Assembly: GCF_000003815.2 (NCBI RefSeq)
Contig: NC_049990.1
Location: forward strand, 8,036,758 to 8,100,757
Reading direction: 5' to 3'
DNA from: Branchiostoma floridae
Lineage: Eukaryota > Chordata > Leptocardii > Amphioxiformes > Branchiostomatidae
DNA length: 64,000 nt
The position numbers and the translations under genes were made by a program. Of the stretch, positions 1 to 13,600 are shown one piece after another (position 1 is the stretch's first letter; every line of letters begins with the position of its first letter). The notes beneath the pieces are model-generated. The model made no database searches. It saw nothing but the letters and a program-made list of their open reading frames with translations, and was not told where the DNA came from.

Positions 1-2370
1 GGGTAAAATCGCAACTGTATGCTTTGTCCTAATATGACATATAACAAATTCAATAATGAAATACAAGAAATACAATACAGGATACAAACAACCAAAAGGA
101 CATGAAATATCCGTCAACCAATACCTACATGTAGGATACGGGGACAAGTTGATGCCCGATATATAATAATGCAAGTACTTACCAACACAACATCAGCATA
201 AGCCACGCGGAGCACAAAATCTAACAGCGCAAACGAAGAATAACACACCAGGTCCCCAAAGGCACAAGTGGCTAAATACAAAATAATTTATCATATTCAA
301 ATTGTCCAGCATCGGGAAACAGTTGCCCAGCATCGGGAAACAGTTGCTTTAAGGAGTTAAATGTTACATTACCCTAACCAGTTGCTATACGCAACAACTT
401 TTCAGATAAGGGATTACCTAACACATCCACATATTAGATATGTAATACATCCAATTACATACTAACGAAACGTCCGCGTAATGCAAGGCGCACCACAAAA
501 CATCTAACAACACAAACGAAATATAACATACTGTGTCCCCAAACGCACAAGTACATACAGGCAATTTATTATCACAATCAAAATTGTCCGCCTCCCAAAA
601 CAGATGTTCTAAAATGTTGGGCTGGGCAAACAGCGGGTCTAATTAATGTGCCAACTGTTACAAATATTTCAAACAGTCCTAAGCAGACATAAATAAAACT
701 ACTGGGGGTTCCCCAAACAGCTGTCATAGAAATCACCTCACTATCTGCTTGCAGCTAAGCCCATTAACAAACACATAAAGCACGATGCTTGTTCCAATAT
801 ATCTCAAATATAGGGGTGATTTCTGATATTATTACATCAATTATAACGACGGATACGGCTCCCAAAATCTCATCGATTCGAGCTTTTATCACACCCCACC
901 AACACAACAAGTATGAAACCAATCCATCCAGCCGTTCTTGAGTAATCTTGTACACAGACAGAGACACATAACACACCCCACCAACACAACAAGTATGAAA
1001 CCAATCCATCCAGCCGTTCTGCAGTAATCTTGTACACAGACAGAGACACATAACACACCCCACCAACACAACAAGTATGAAATTTAAACCAATCCACCCA
1101 GCCGTTTATGAGTAATCTTGTACACAGACAGCCAAAACTCGGGATTCCCCAAACAGCTGTCATAGAAATGACCTCACTATCTGCTTGGAGCTAAGCCCAT
1201 TAACAAACACTTAAAGCACGATGCCTGTTCCAGTATATTACAATTATAGGGGTGATTTCTGATACGTGCATCGTTTCACGACTGTGTGCAGGCACACCAA
1301 ACAGTATGAGAATATCGCAAACGGGACATCAACTGTAGTTGCGATAATCACAGACAGTAACGACTCATTTTCCAGGACAAGCAATATGTCATACATATTA
1401 GGTAAAACCGCAACTGTATGCTTTGTCATAATATCACATACGAGAAAACCAAGGAACCAACGTGCATCGTAGGACGACTGTGAACACCGGGCACACCAAA
1501 CCATATATCAATATCGCAAACGGGAACAAAATATAGGTGCGAAAACCACAGACAGTAACCACTCATTTTCCAAGACAGGCATTATGTTCTACATACTGGG
1601 ATAAATCGCAACTGTATGATTTGTCATAATATGACATATGACAAAAACACTACTGCAATACAAGAAATACAATACAGGATACAAACACATCATCAACACA
1701 ACCAAAAGGACATGAAATATCCGACAACCAATACCTACATGTAGGATACGGGGACAAGTTGGTGCCCGATATATAATAATGCAAGTACTTACCAACACAA
1801 CATCAGCATAAGCCACACGGACCACAAAATCTAACAGCGCAAACAAAGTATAACACACCAGGTCCCCAAAGGCACAAGTGGCTAAATACAAAGTTATTTA
1901 TCATATTCAAATTGTCCAGCATCGGGAAACAGTTGCCCAGCATCGGGAAACAGTTGCCCAGCATACTAACGAAACTTCCGGGTTACGCAGCTCAAAACAG
2001 ATGTTCTAGAATGTTGGGCTGGGCAAACAGGGGCACTAATGTGCCAACTGCTACAAATATTTGAAACGGTCCTAAGCAGACATAAATAAAACTAATGGGG
2101 GTTCCCCATACAGCTGTCATAGAAATCACCTCACCATCTGCTTGCAGCTAAGCCCATTAACAAACACATAAAGCACGATGCCTGTACCAATATATCTCAA
2201 ATATAGGGGTGATTTCTGACATTATTACATCGATTATAACAACAGATACGGCTTCCAAAATCTCATCGTTTCAAGCTTTTATCACACCGCACCAACACAG
2301 CAAGTATGAAACCAATCCATCCAGCCGTTCTTGAGTAAACATCTACACAGACAGAGACACCTAACAGAAA
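1..2370. repeat. Nested satellite-like tandem repeat
   Basis: The segment repeats itself at several scales. The block starting at base 1 recurs at about 1598 (shared text includes ACCTACATGTAGGATACGGG at about 130 and 1735), an offset near 1.6 kb. The motif CAGCTAAGCCCATTAACAAA or a close variant occurs near 752, 1181 and 2144. Inside are three copies of an approximately 80-bp unit (about 890-1135) and two copies of an approximately 197-bp unit (about 1265-1660). Open frames here carry no recognisable domain. It probably lies in an upstream DNAH2 intron, because the first DNAH2 exon seen begins at 2500 with a splice acceptor. Confidence 0.85.
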
Positions 2371-2499
2371 ATATAACCTCCATTCCATGACATTTCATGG
2401 AGGTAATAATCCTTGTAGTGTAACTGTAACTTTAAACTTGCAACCACCAGTGCTTTGAGGTTAAGACACTGAATGTCAACTACTTGTACTGTCTCCCAG

Positions 2500-5400
2500 G
2501 CTATGCCGGCCGTACTGAGCTGCCAGACAACCTGAAGTCCATGTTCCGCCCCATATCCATGGTGGTTCCTGACTCTGGTTATATCGCTGAGATCACCCTG
2601 TTTGGGGAGGGCTTCAGCAACACCAGGGTGAGTCTGGGCAAGAGTAGAGGCTTGTCATTGATATCATAGTAATAATTTGAATCCGCAGCAGCAGTATACT
2701 AGAATGTTTAAGATATGTGCACTGAAGTGCAAATGATGTTAAATAAGAACTCTGTATAGATGGACATACATGTACAATGCTTGGAGATAGACCCAAACAG
2801 AACAGTGAAGCTCAATTGTTTTTATGCAGAAAGCGTTACTGTATTACACAAAGTTTTGCTTTGATTTTCAGTATCTTATTACTAATCTACACCATGATGT
2901 GTGACTCTGAATCATTTCTGTTTTCATATCTTGTAAATTTTCCTAATAAAGTAATTTCATTTTTTCCCCTGTTGAACATACTAGAGGCTTTTAGTAACTT
3001 TTACATCTTTGACAAACTTGCCAGCTCATTAATGAAATCTAGGGACACCTAATATATGATTTTAACCATGGCTATCTACTGCTCTACCCAGGTCCTTGCT
3101 AAGAAGGTGCAGACTCTGTACTCCCTGGCTGTGCAGCAGTTGTCCAAACAGGACCACTATGACTTTGGTCTCCGTGCGCTGGTGTCCGTGCTGAGGTATG
3201 CTGGCAGGAAGAAGCGGGCCAACCCAAACATGCCTGACGAGGAGGTAAGAGTTTGTTTTCTTTAAATCAGTTTGGCTGTGAAAGTATCAACCTGTATGTG
3301 GATGGTGTTCAGCTACAAGAACAGGCATATTTACCTATGTGTGGATGGTGTTTAATACCAAGGATGTATATATTTAATTGTGTGTGGATGGTGTTTAGCA
3401 CCAGGGAGTGTTCAGCACCAAGGACATGTATATTTCCAAGTGTGTGGATGGTGTTCAGTACCAGGGACCAGGTATGGTTACCTGTATGTGAAGGATGTTC
3501 AAGACCAAGGACAGGTGTGTACAGCACCAAGGACAGGAGTCTTTATCCATATATATGGGATACTGTACTGTCTTTAAATGGTGAATGTATGATATGAACT
3601 TCTGTGTTTACTATGAAACCTGACACCACTGTGTTGATTATCAAATACAGGTTCTGATTATCTCCATGAGGGACATGAACTTGGCCAAGCTGACCTCAGT
3701 TGACCTTCCCCTCTTCAACTCCATTGTGTCTGATTTGTTCCCAGGGGTCGACCCACCCGCCATCGACTATGGCAAGGTAGGTTCCTGTTTGTTTTTGTTG
3801 TTTTTATCTTAGGTGTACATGTACATGTAGAATGGTTTATTTCAGATCTCTAAAAACAACCTAGTTGAAGTAGATTTCTCAGACTTTTTGGAATTAGAAC
3901 CAATAAAAGAATGAGCAAAATATCCATACTATGGCTAGAATATCCAAAACCTTTGAGGTTAACAAACTCATGTACATGGAAAACAAGGTCTTTTAGTGCT
4001 ACACACAGCAATATCTATGATGAGTTGGCATATGTGAAGATAGAGAGTATGGAAAGATGACTTAGTACTAAAGGGCTGGTAGGTTTCATCTATCCATACC
4101 GCCATAACCTTCTGGAAGGGCAGTGAGGGACATCAAAGAATGATCGCTAAAAGTGACATACAATTAGTTGACTGAGAAGATGACGGTCTTGAGGGTATGC
4201 ATAATTGCCTGTTTGCAAAGTGGACTAAATATATACAACTTCATGCACTTTTTTGTCTGGTGATTTCTTTCCAGTTTAAACAAGCCATAGACGCCGAGCT
4301 GAAGGCTGCCGGCCTGCAGAACATCTTCTTCACCACCCAGAAGATCATCCAGCTGTTTGAGACCAAGAACTCGCGCCACTCCACCATGATCGTGGGCAAG
4401 ACGGGCAGTGGGAAGACCGTGACGTGGCGCATACTGCAGGCGACCATGGGCAGGATGAAGAAACAGGGAGATGCTCAGTTCTCCTGTGAAAATGTCAAGG
4501 TTTGTATGTTCATATAGTGGTGTTGGTTGCAGAGGGGGGTTACAATGTAGCTACAAAGAATGGGGTTAAGAAGTCACAGGCTTGATTTGTGGCTGGACAT
4601 TTTTTAGTCCTTGGGAGCTCAGCATGTCTTCTCTCACTCTAGCCAGGTGTAAATGAATTCCTGGCTTTGGTTGAGGTGATTAAAAGTTGCATATGGATGA
4701 TGGAAAGGGCTAGGCTCTGTCTTCCAGTGCTGTGTCCAAGACATTGTGGTTTAGTTACAACAAAGTGGGGTTGTAAAACAGTGACATTGATAACCACAAT
4801 TTCTTCAGCCTTATAATACATTGTCACTTTCTATGCCATATCACTCCTGTTGTCTCTTAACATATGGTTGCAATTTCAATCATGGAAGTCCAAATTTATT
4901 GTCACTTTCCCTGCCATATACATGTTATGCATAGACAATTTAAACTTTATTATCTTCAGACGTATCTTTTATGTTAACTAATTACTGTCTCTTTTAGGAC
5001 TATCCCATCAACCCCAAGGCCCTGTCCCTGGGTGAGCTGTACGGAGAGTTTGACCTCAACACCAACGAGTGGACAGACGGGGTTCTGTCCAGTGTTATGA
5101 GACTGACCTGTGCTGGTAAGTACACTTGTCTATAAAATAGAACTGTTTGGTCATTGGTCATTGGTAATCCAATCAAGCATTAGGCTGTTATATCGATGAA
5201 AGTTAGACATCCATGTAGTAAGATATGCTAAATAGCAATTACTCAAGCAGCTGGATATGATCTTGACTGTTTCCAAAATCATGTCCAGTTACTTGAGTAA
5301 TTGTTATTTGATGTATTAGGCTGTTATGTTCCTAAGAATGTGGGCAAGAAAACTGGATCACCTCTACCCTTCTCAATGTATGTGTACTGTTTTGTTTAGT

Positions 5401-7672
5401 AGTACCTATTTACATACTTACCTAAAATGCTCCTTTTGGGAGTGTGGATCTCCAGCATGTTGCTGTTTGCCTATGTCTGTCCTGTACCAATTAAAGAAGC
5501 CCTTGATAAATCATATAAATGACTAGTTAGATCCCAATGACCTCAATTGCTAACCCCACCTCACCCATTATGGACCTTTCCTTGGTGCTGAAATCTGGGA
5601 TGTCATGCCTTTTTCGAATTTTCCATTCACACAAAATGCTTCCTTTGCACTGATGTTATTTCCAGATCATCAGTTTGAAATTCATAATTGTTTCTCCTGC
5701 TCTATTAAGATGTATTTTGTAATGTTTCTTTAATGTACACTAGATGAGAAGGTTGACCAGAAGTGGATTTTGTTTGATGGTCCGGTGGACACCTTGTGGA
5801 TCGAGAGCATGAACTCTGTCATGGACGACAACAAGATCCTGACCCTCATCAATGGAGAGAGGATCGGCATGCCTGATCAGGTAGGTTATCGAATAGTGTT
5901 TAACATTAAACTGTTGTTAGCTACATGTATATCAGTCAGGACATAGTCTCAGACAAATATCCACTATCACAACTTGTCCTAATGGATGTAACATAAATGT
6001 AACTGTGGAAAGCCAGTGACTTCAACTGTAATCACATTGAAGGTGTACCAATATAGAAAAATGTCACATAATGTAGGGAAAAGATTCACCTTATATCCCT
6101 GCTGCTCCGTTGTAAAGATACTAGAAACAATCAGCACTGTAAGAACTGATGCTATATTGCTTTACATGTATGATATTACAGTGCATAACAAACTGCCTAA
6201 ATAAAACAAATTCTGTGAAAGACTATACTGTTAGTAATATTCTTCAGGTAAGTCCTAAATTGTTGTTAAGTTATAGAAGTTGCCATATAATTAATGTGCA
6301 CACTTGTTGTGCAATAATAAAGTTATGACACATGTTACCCGTACTCTCCTGTAGGTGTCCCTGTTGTTTGAGGTGGAGGACCTTGCCGTGGCCTCCCCTG
6401 CAACTGTCAGCAGGTGTGGCATGGTGTACAACGACTACAACGATCTCCGATGGAAACCCTATGTCGACTCATGGCTAGAAAAGAGAACGCAAAAGGTATG
6501 GCTTAAATCCAGAAGGATTGTATACAAGATGAAATTTTACCATTTTCATTGGTATAACTTTAACAAAAAGGCATCACTCAAGAGAAGTTGACAAAACTTC
6601 CCCACCAATTTTAAAGTCTGCAGGAAGAAGAATGTCAATATGAAAAACCATGAAAGGTATTATTGCCATTATAGATAAGAGATTTTCATTATTATTATAC
6701 CGTTGTACATTGCAACAATAATCAATTTCAACATGGGATTACAAGCTTATAAGGAAGAGTGGTAAACTTAATTTTTCAATGTTTTACAGCAATCTGTGGA
6801 GCACCTTCAGCGGCTGTTCGACAAGTATGTGAACCAGGTTCTGGAGTTCCGCAGGACACAGTGTAAGGAGCTGGTCACCTCATCTGAGCTGAACGTCGTG
6901 GCCTCTCTGTGCAGACTGCTGGATTCACTGGCAACGGAGGAGAATGGGGTATGCAGTTTGATGAGATATTCTATCTATTTTTCTCTCGATTAGTCCCGTA
7001 GCTTGTAGTAGCTGTAGGGACAGTATGTCGGTTCACAAATGTTCTTCAAGCCCGACGCCTATTTATGAGTTATGGCATTTTATGAAGGTAGAATCATAAG
7101 TGATCATTGTGTTCAGGATAGAGAGTTTTATTTTTGTTTCAGTTTTGATTCCTCAGGCTATCATTCTTGTTCGATTTATTCAAAATATTAAAAATCAATG
7201 AAAATGGTAAATTTCTATCAGTAAATTGGAATCTCTGGTATGTAAATGGAATGATACAGAGTGCCTCTATATGCTGCTCTTATGTTTTCCTCTTGTAAAG
7301 TCCCATCACTCTATTCTTTACAAGGCTCTAAAGCATTTACAAAATGTTAGGGGTTGGAGCCTAAAGTGCATGTTTTTTGGTCAAAATGATAAAAGAAATC
7401 AATGTAAGTCATGTTTGCCTTTTTCAGGTGAACCCACATGACAGTGACAACTATGGTCGCATGATCGAGCTGTGGTTCATGTTCTGTCTCATCTGGTCCA
7501 TCGGTGCCACGGTGGACGAGGACGGCAGGAAGAAGATGGACAACTACATCCGGGAGCTGGAGGGGTCCTTCCCAAATAAGGACACCATCTACGAGTACTA
7601 CGTGGACCCCAAGAACAAGGTGTACAGCCACTTTGAGGACAAGCTGCCTCGAGACTGGAGATACAACCCCGC
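2500..7672 (+). CDS. DNAH2: DNAH2 exons 1-9 of window: AAA1 end, AAA2, AAA2-AAA3 linker
   Basis: Exons: 2500-2627, 3092-3244, 3651-3776, 4275-4499, 4998-5115, 5744-5880, 6355-6495, 6790-6948, 7428-7672. The first begins in phase within [18 protein letters not shown], the conserved sensor region of AAA1 in dynein heavy chains. Exon 4 carries the AAA2 Walker A GKTGSGKT, exon 6 the [20 protein letters not shown] segment and exon 7 [16 protein letters not shown]2 normally binds but does not turn over nucleotide. Exon 9 contains the linker toward AAA3 ([17 protein letters not shown]). The intron between exons 2 and 3 holds a 43-bp minisatellite; the intron after exon 5 holds a foldback repeat. Confidence 0.93.
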
Positions 7673-10600
7673 GTATGTATAAAATATCTTGAAGTTCTTC
7701 TTTTAAGCTTGTCTTCACTGACAAAGATTGGATTTGATGGCTGTGGAGATGGTATATAACATGTTGCAAAATGAAATTATCATATTTGCCCCATCAGTCA
7801 AGTAGGCAAGGAGACTGTCTTCCTCTTGACTTTACTTGCTTTTTTGGTGGTGGGTTAACAAACAAGTCTGTAGTTTGCTTGACAGGAGAAGCTAGAATCT
7901 GTAGGGTAGTGTTTATAAGATAGCCAGTCTTTCGATATCCCATCATGCAGATTGCTATCTGAAGAACAGTTTACAAATTTTGTGTGCTAAGTGTGCTAGA
8001 TGCTTTTAGAAAAGGCATTCAACAGTTCTTATGACAAGATATTTGCTTAACAGAATTTCTATTCACACAGCTTTCTTCATCCACATCTTAAAGATTGTGC
8101 CTTGTATCTTTTACCAACTTGTATCAATCAACTGGCATCTATTTCTTAACAGTACGCCATTCTACAAGATCATGGTGCCAACAGTGGACACAGTACGGTA
8201 TAACTTCCTAGCTGCGGTCCTGTTGGACAAGGGGAACCCTGTCCTGCTGACTGGACCAGTCGGCACAGGGAAGACATCTGTGGCACAAAATGCACTGGCT
8301 CAACTGGACTCCAAGAAGTACAACATCCTCACTGTCAACTTGTCTGCTCAGGTCAGGGTTTGAAAGTGATTTTTTTTTTAAGGCATACATGTGCATGATT
8401 ATGACTTCAAAGCAGATTTGACTTCATTTTTGGATATTTGTAAATTGTAACAGCTCTTTGAAGACAACAAACTTTTAAACGTAAAAAATGAATCACCACC
8501 CCTGCAAATTGAGTGAAAATGATTTTAATGCTTTTTGTCTTTGGGCAGGTAGAGGAGTAAGTAAATTGCTTTTCATTCATTTTTTTCATGCCTTTCTTTC
8601 TGTACCGGTTTTTATTAAAAAATGCTGGGCTTCTTCCCTTTTCCTATCACGAGTCAAGAGTAATGCTGTTCTTATTATACTGATTGTGACCAATTCAGAA
8701 GTTCTGAACATGTGCAGCAAGTGTTAAAGAACTGTATTCTGATTTTTTCCAGACGTCATCCAACAACGTCCAGGACATCATAGAGAGCAGAGTAGAGAAG
8801 AGAACCAAGGGAGTGTACGTCCCCATCGGAGGGAAGAAACTCATCACCTTCATGGATGACTTTAACATGCCTGCCAAGGATCTGTTCGGCTCCCAGCCAC
8901 CGCTGGAGCTCATCCGACAGTGGATCGACTACAGCTTCTGGTACGACAGGGAAAAACAGACGGTGAAATATGTGAAGGTAAATTTTTTTACATCTGTGTT
9001 TGGAGGGTTTTGTTCTCATTTGTTTGCTTGCTTGTATGGCCATAGATAATTGAATGCAGTAGAATTGCTGGTTTTCAAATGATAGGCTTTTTGGAAACAG
9101 ATAGTTGATTATAATTTCAGGGTTTTGGAAAGGTCCCATAATAGGTTGTCTCATTTCCTGCTTCCAATTTTCTACTATGTGACTGTGTATATGTCTGTTG
9201 TCTTATAAGACCTGTAGGGAACATTCATTAATAGGCAGAATTGGAAAGAAATTCACAATATGCCCTTTCTGCTGTATTTACTTTGAACATGTTTAAGAAG
9301 AAAGCTACCCTCTACACATGATTTAAAATGCATGAAATATCAATTTATCAAGATCTGGGCTTTGTAAGGACTAATTCTTATGACTTACTTGCTGCTTTGT
9401 CTGCCGTCCACAGGACATGTTGCTGATGGCATCCATGGGTCCCCCTGGAGGAGGCCGGACCAACATCTCCGGCCGACTGCAGAGCAGGTTCAACATGATC
9501 AACATGACCTTCCCAAGTGTAGGTTTCATCTTCCTACCAAGCCTATCAGTACCTACTCAATAATGATTGTTTAAGTCAGACTATGATACTACCACCAAGC
9601 TACATGTACTAGTCAACTTTTTCCTGTGATCGTAGTATTAGTAGTTTGGTGGTTAGTGGAACTACCTCTGGAACTAGATGCCATGAGTTCAATTCCGGCT
9701 GTGCCATTCACCCAACATGCACGCAACATGAACGCTACTTTCCTTTGACAGAATGCGAACGGTGCTCAGTGTGCATTGTGCAAAAAGAGCTGTAAGAAAC
9801 TGTATATAGCTTGTGTCTTCTCTGTCATGACCAGTATAAGAGTAGCTCTTCATTGAGCTTCATAGATCAATATCACTTTTTTTCCACATTACAGGAGTCC
9901 CAACAGAAGCGAATCTTCGGCACAATGATCAACCAGAAACTCCAGGACTTTGAAGAAGACGTGAAGCCGATCGGTGACGTCATCACCCAGGCCACCCTGG
10001 AGGTGTACGAGTCTGTGGTGGAGAAGTTCCTCCCCACCCCCGCCAAGATCCACTACCTCTTCAACCTGAGAGACATCTCCAAGGTACTACAGTAACTGTA
10101 AATGGTTTTGAGTTTGCAGGGATTCAGTTTTGCAGAGGGGAAAGAAGACATTAGCAATGTTTGAAATTTTCAGTTGAAAGTAAATCAGGGAGACATGCTA
10201 GCGGCATGATAAGTTTGTGGGAAGAACTAAGAAAAACTAATTGCAACTCATCATAGTGTATGAGGAACCAAAGTGTTTCAAAACATCAGATGTATGTATA
10301 GGGAGGAGGCAAAATGGACAAACAATCATGGTTTATAAAGCAAGATTATGGTTCATCAGTTTCAGTTCAGTTTATTTATTTATCCAGGAAAATACATCGC
10401 CTATTGGCGCTTTTCAATACCTCCTGGGGGGCCGGGAGACCCCAACATAAAATAACACAAAATCACAACAACTGAATCAAAATTGAAATCAAAGGTCAAA
10501 CTTAAATAACTAAACGTCAGGTGTCAACTATTTACAATACAAATAACTCAGGATAACTTAATATAATGATGGTAGTAATAATAACAATAATAACACATTC

Positions 10601-13600
10601 AGGCAGTGGATCAACTTAAAATCAAAGTAACGAAAAGTGGAATTTGCATATCAATGTGTCGCTGGTCGGGCAGTGTTTGTTTCAAAGTCGATTTGCAAAT
10701 GAAAAATAACAGTCAGAAGAGAACATAAATGTCAGTCTTAGCATCAAAACATAATACAGAAATCAAACAAAAGGATCCACTGTGATATGACAGGAACTAA
10801 AGTTAAAATATATACAATCAGAATCCTTTAGTCCTGGTACAATCGTTTAAACTGTGACAGTGTCCTCGTAGATCTTAATTGGGACGACAGGGAATTCCAG
10901 AGCACCGCCCCTGAGTATGAAAAAGCTTTCTTTCTATATTCAGATTTAGCTTTAGGCAGCAGGAGTCCACCTTGTGATCTAAGACGGGTATTATGTGTGT
11001 GTATTTCTGAGAGTTGGGAGAACAATGCAGTAAGATGGGGAGGGGTCATGCCGTTAAGTGCCTTGAAAACGAGCGTTGCCTTACTTCTTTTATGTACATC
11101 AACTATTTGGACCCATCCAAGACTACGTAAGACGTTTGATGTAGAAGTATGGCGATCGTACCCCATGATCACGCGACCAGCTCTAGTTTGGAGTTTCTGT
11201 AGTTTATCCAGACTTCCTTTACCCCCTTGATCCCAGACAGTGCTGCAATACTGTATGTGTGGGAGAAATAGGGCTTTGTAAATTGTAAGCAACGCCTCTC
11301 TATCCAGGTAGTGTTTAAGGTACTTCATTATTCCGATTATTTGAGCTAGCTTCTTGTTAAGATGATCACAGTGATCATGCCACTTTAACATGTTGTCAAT
11401 AATGACTCCAAGATACTTGAATTTATCAACTTGGTCAAGAGTAGTGCCAGCTAAAGTAATATCTAATTCAGTGTTAATGTCGTTTGCTCTTGACGAACCC
11501 ACTAACATCGTTTTACATTTCGTGGGGTTTAACGACAATTTGTTAGCCGCAAACCACTGGGAAAGTCTGGCTGAGTCGCTCTGGATGGCCTGCTCAATTG
11601 CCTGTACATTGCGTGCCGCGAAGTAAATTATCGTATCGTCGGCATACAGTGCAATCTTACAGAGTTGCATGCAATTTGGTAAGTCATTCACATATATGAT
11701 AAACAGAAGTGGGCCTAATATTGACCCTTGAGGGACTCCGCAGGTGACATTGATAGCTGAGGATAGAACTGAGTTAATGCATGTATGTTGTATCCTCCCA
11801 GTCAAGTATGACTGGAACCATTTGCAAGCCATGTCATCTGCACCGTATTGTTGGAGTTTACGTACCATTATGTTGTGGTCAAGGGTATCGAAAGCTCGAG
11901 ACAAGTCACAAAATACCACTCCGGTTAATTCCCTCTTGTCAATAGAGCTTACCCACTCCTCAATCACCGAGTGAAGCGCTGTCTCACAAGAGTGTTTCTT
12001 TCTGAACCCAGACTGGTACTGTGTTAAGAGTCTATTTTGGGTCAGATACTGATATAGTTGATTGTGGACAGCTCTTTCAAGTATTTTGGATACCCCAGAT
12101 AAGAGTGATACAGGGCGATAGTTGCCAGGATTTGTTTTGTCTCCTTTCTTATGGATTGGGACGATTTTGGACTGCTTCCAACTTTTCGGGAAGTGACCAA
12201 TCATCAGGGAGTTGTTGAACAGTCTTGTCAGAGGAGGACCAAGTATGTGCGCTCCAAGTTTTAAAAGCTTGTTATCAAAACTGTCTATCCCAGTGGCTTT
12301 TCCAACTTTGAGCGTGGATAACTGGTTCACAACAAAAGAGTCCGTGATAGGAGTAAAGGCAAACGTGCTAACAGCTTTGTTAACAAACTGTAAAGGAGAG
12401 AACTGGGAAACAGTACTTGAGATAGACTGATACAAGTCATGCACGACTTTATGGAAGAATTCATTAAAACATTCTGCTATTCTGTTACTGTTGGTGATAT
12501 TCTGACCATCATATTTAATACAAGTGATAGCGTTAGCCGTTGTTCTTGGAAGCAGGTTTCGGATAGCCTTCCATAGACCTGCTTTGCCTCTTTCAGTCCC
12601 TTCCATAATTGATTTTGTGGCATGATCTTTCTTGGCCTTACGACATATGTAGTTAACCTGGTTTTTCATAGTCTTGTATTCAGCCATGTCATGGGTACTA
12701 CCTGAGCGTTTGGCCTTCTTGTACAGGTGATCCCTAATAGAAATCAGCTTACGTATGTCATTAGTTAGCCATGGAGCAGGCGTCCCTTTGACTTTGAGCT
12801 TCTTTAAGGGAGCATGCACATTTACAGCACTGTTTAGAAGGTCTTCCCAAGCTGTCAGCTGCTCATCTACAGTTGGAAAGTCTTCTATAATGTGCCATGG
12901 TACCTGTGCTAGGTCACGGAGAAAACTCTCCTCGCTGAAATTTTTGTAGTTTCTTCTTTTGATTACAGTTGGTTGAGACCTGGTATTGTTAACTCTGTGG
13001 TAAGTAAAAACCATCGCATGGTCGCTAAACCCCCCTTCGTAGGTACCATAATTGTGCAGGTGTGATTTCTCGTTTGTAAGGATAACGTCAATACAAGTGC
13101 TGGACGTGTCCGTTTCTCTTGTTGGAGTAGTTATTACGTTATCAAGTTGATGTAACATACAAGAAAAACGTAACTTGCCGATAGGACCTGAGTTTTCAGT
13201 CACTAATGAATCACAGTTTAAATCCCCCATTATCATTATTTCTTTATCCTCACTCCCAACATTGTCCATACATTCATCTAGTTTGTCAAAAAAGTTGTGG
13301 TTGTCGGTAGGGGGGCGGTACATGCTGCACACTAGAGGGTGGCATAAGCTCAGCCCAGACCGCCTCAAGGCCAGGAATTTCAAGGTCAGGGCGGGCTTTA
13401 AAAGGGATCTGGTTAGAAATGTAGAGAGCAACACCGCCTCCGTGCCTTGAACCACGGTCGCGTCTAAGTGTATTGTAACCACCTATCGACACGAGACCAT
13501 CAGTGATTGTGTCGTCCAACAATGTTTCTGTCACAGCAAATACATCTGCCTTACTGTAGTCTAAGAAAGCTTCTAGCTGGGCTTTCTTTCTTACCAGGCT

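Noticed and set aside
764-1163. Overlapping minus-strand frames of 60-100 codons with repeated TGWIGF/CVGG text
   Set aside because: They follow the 80-bp tandem unit of the satellite; no conserved protein features.
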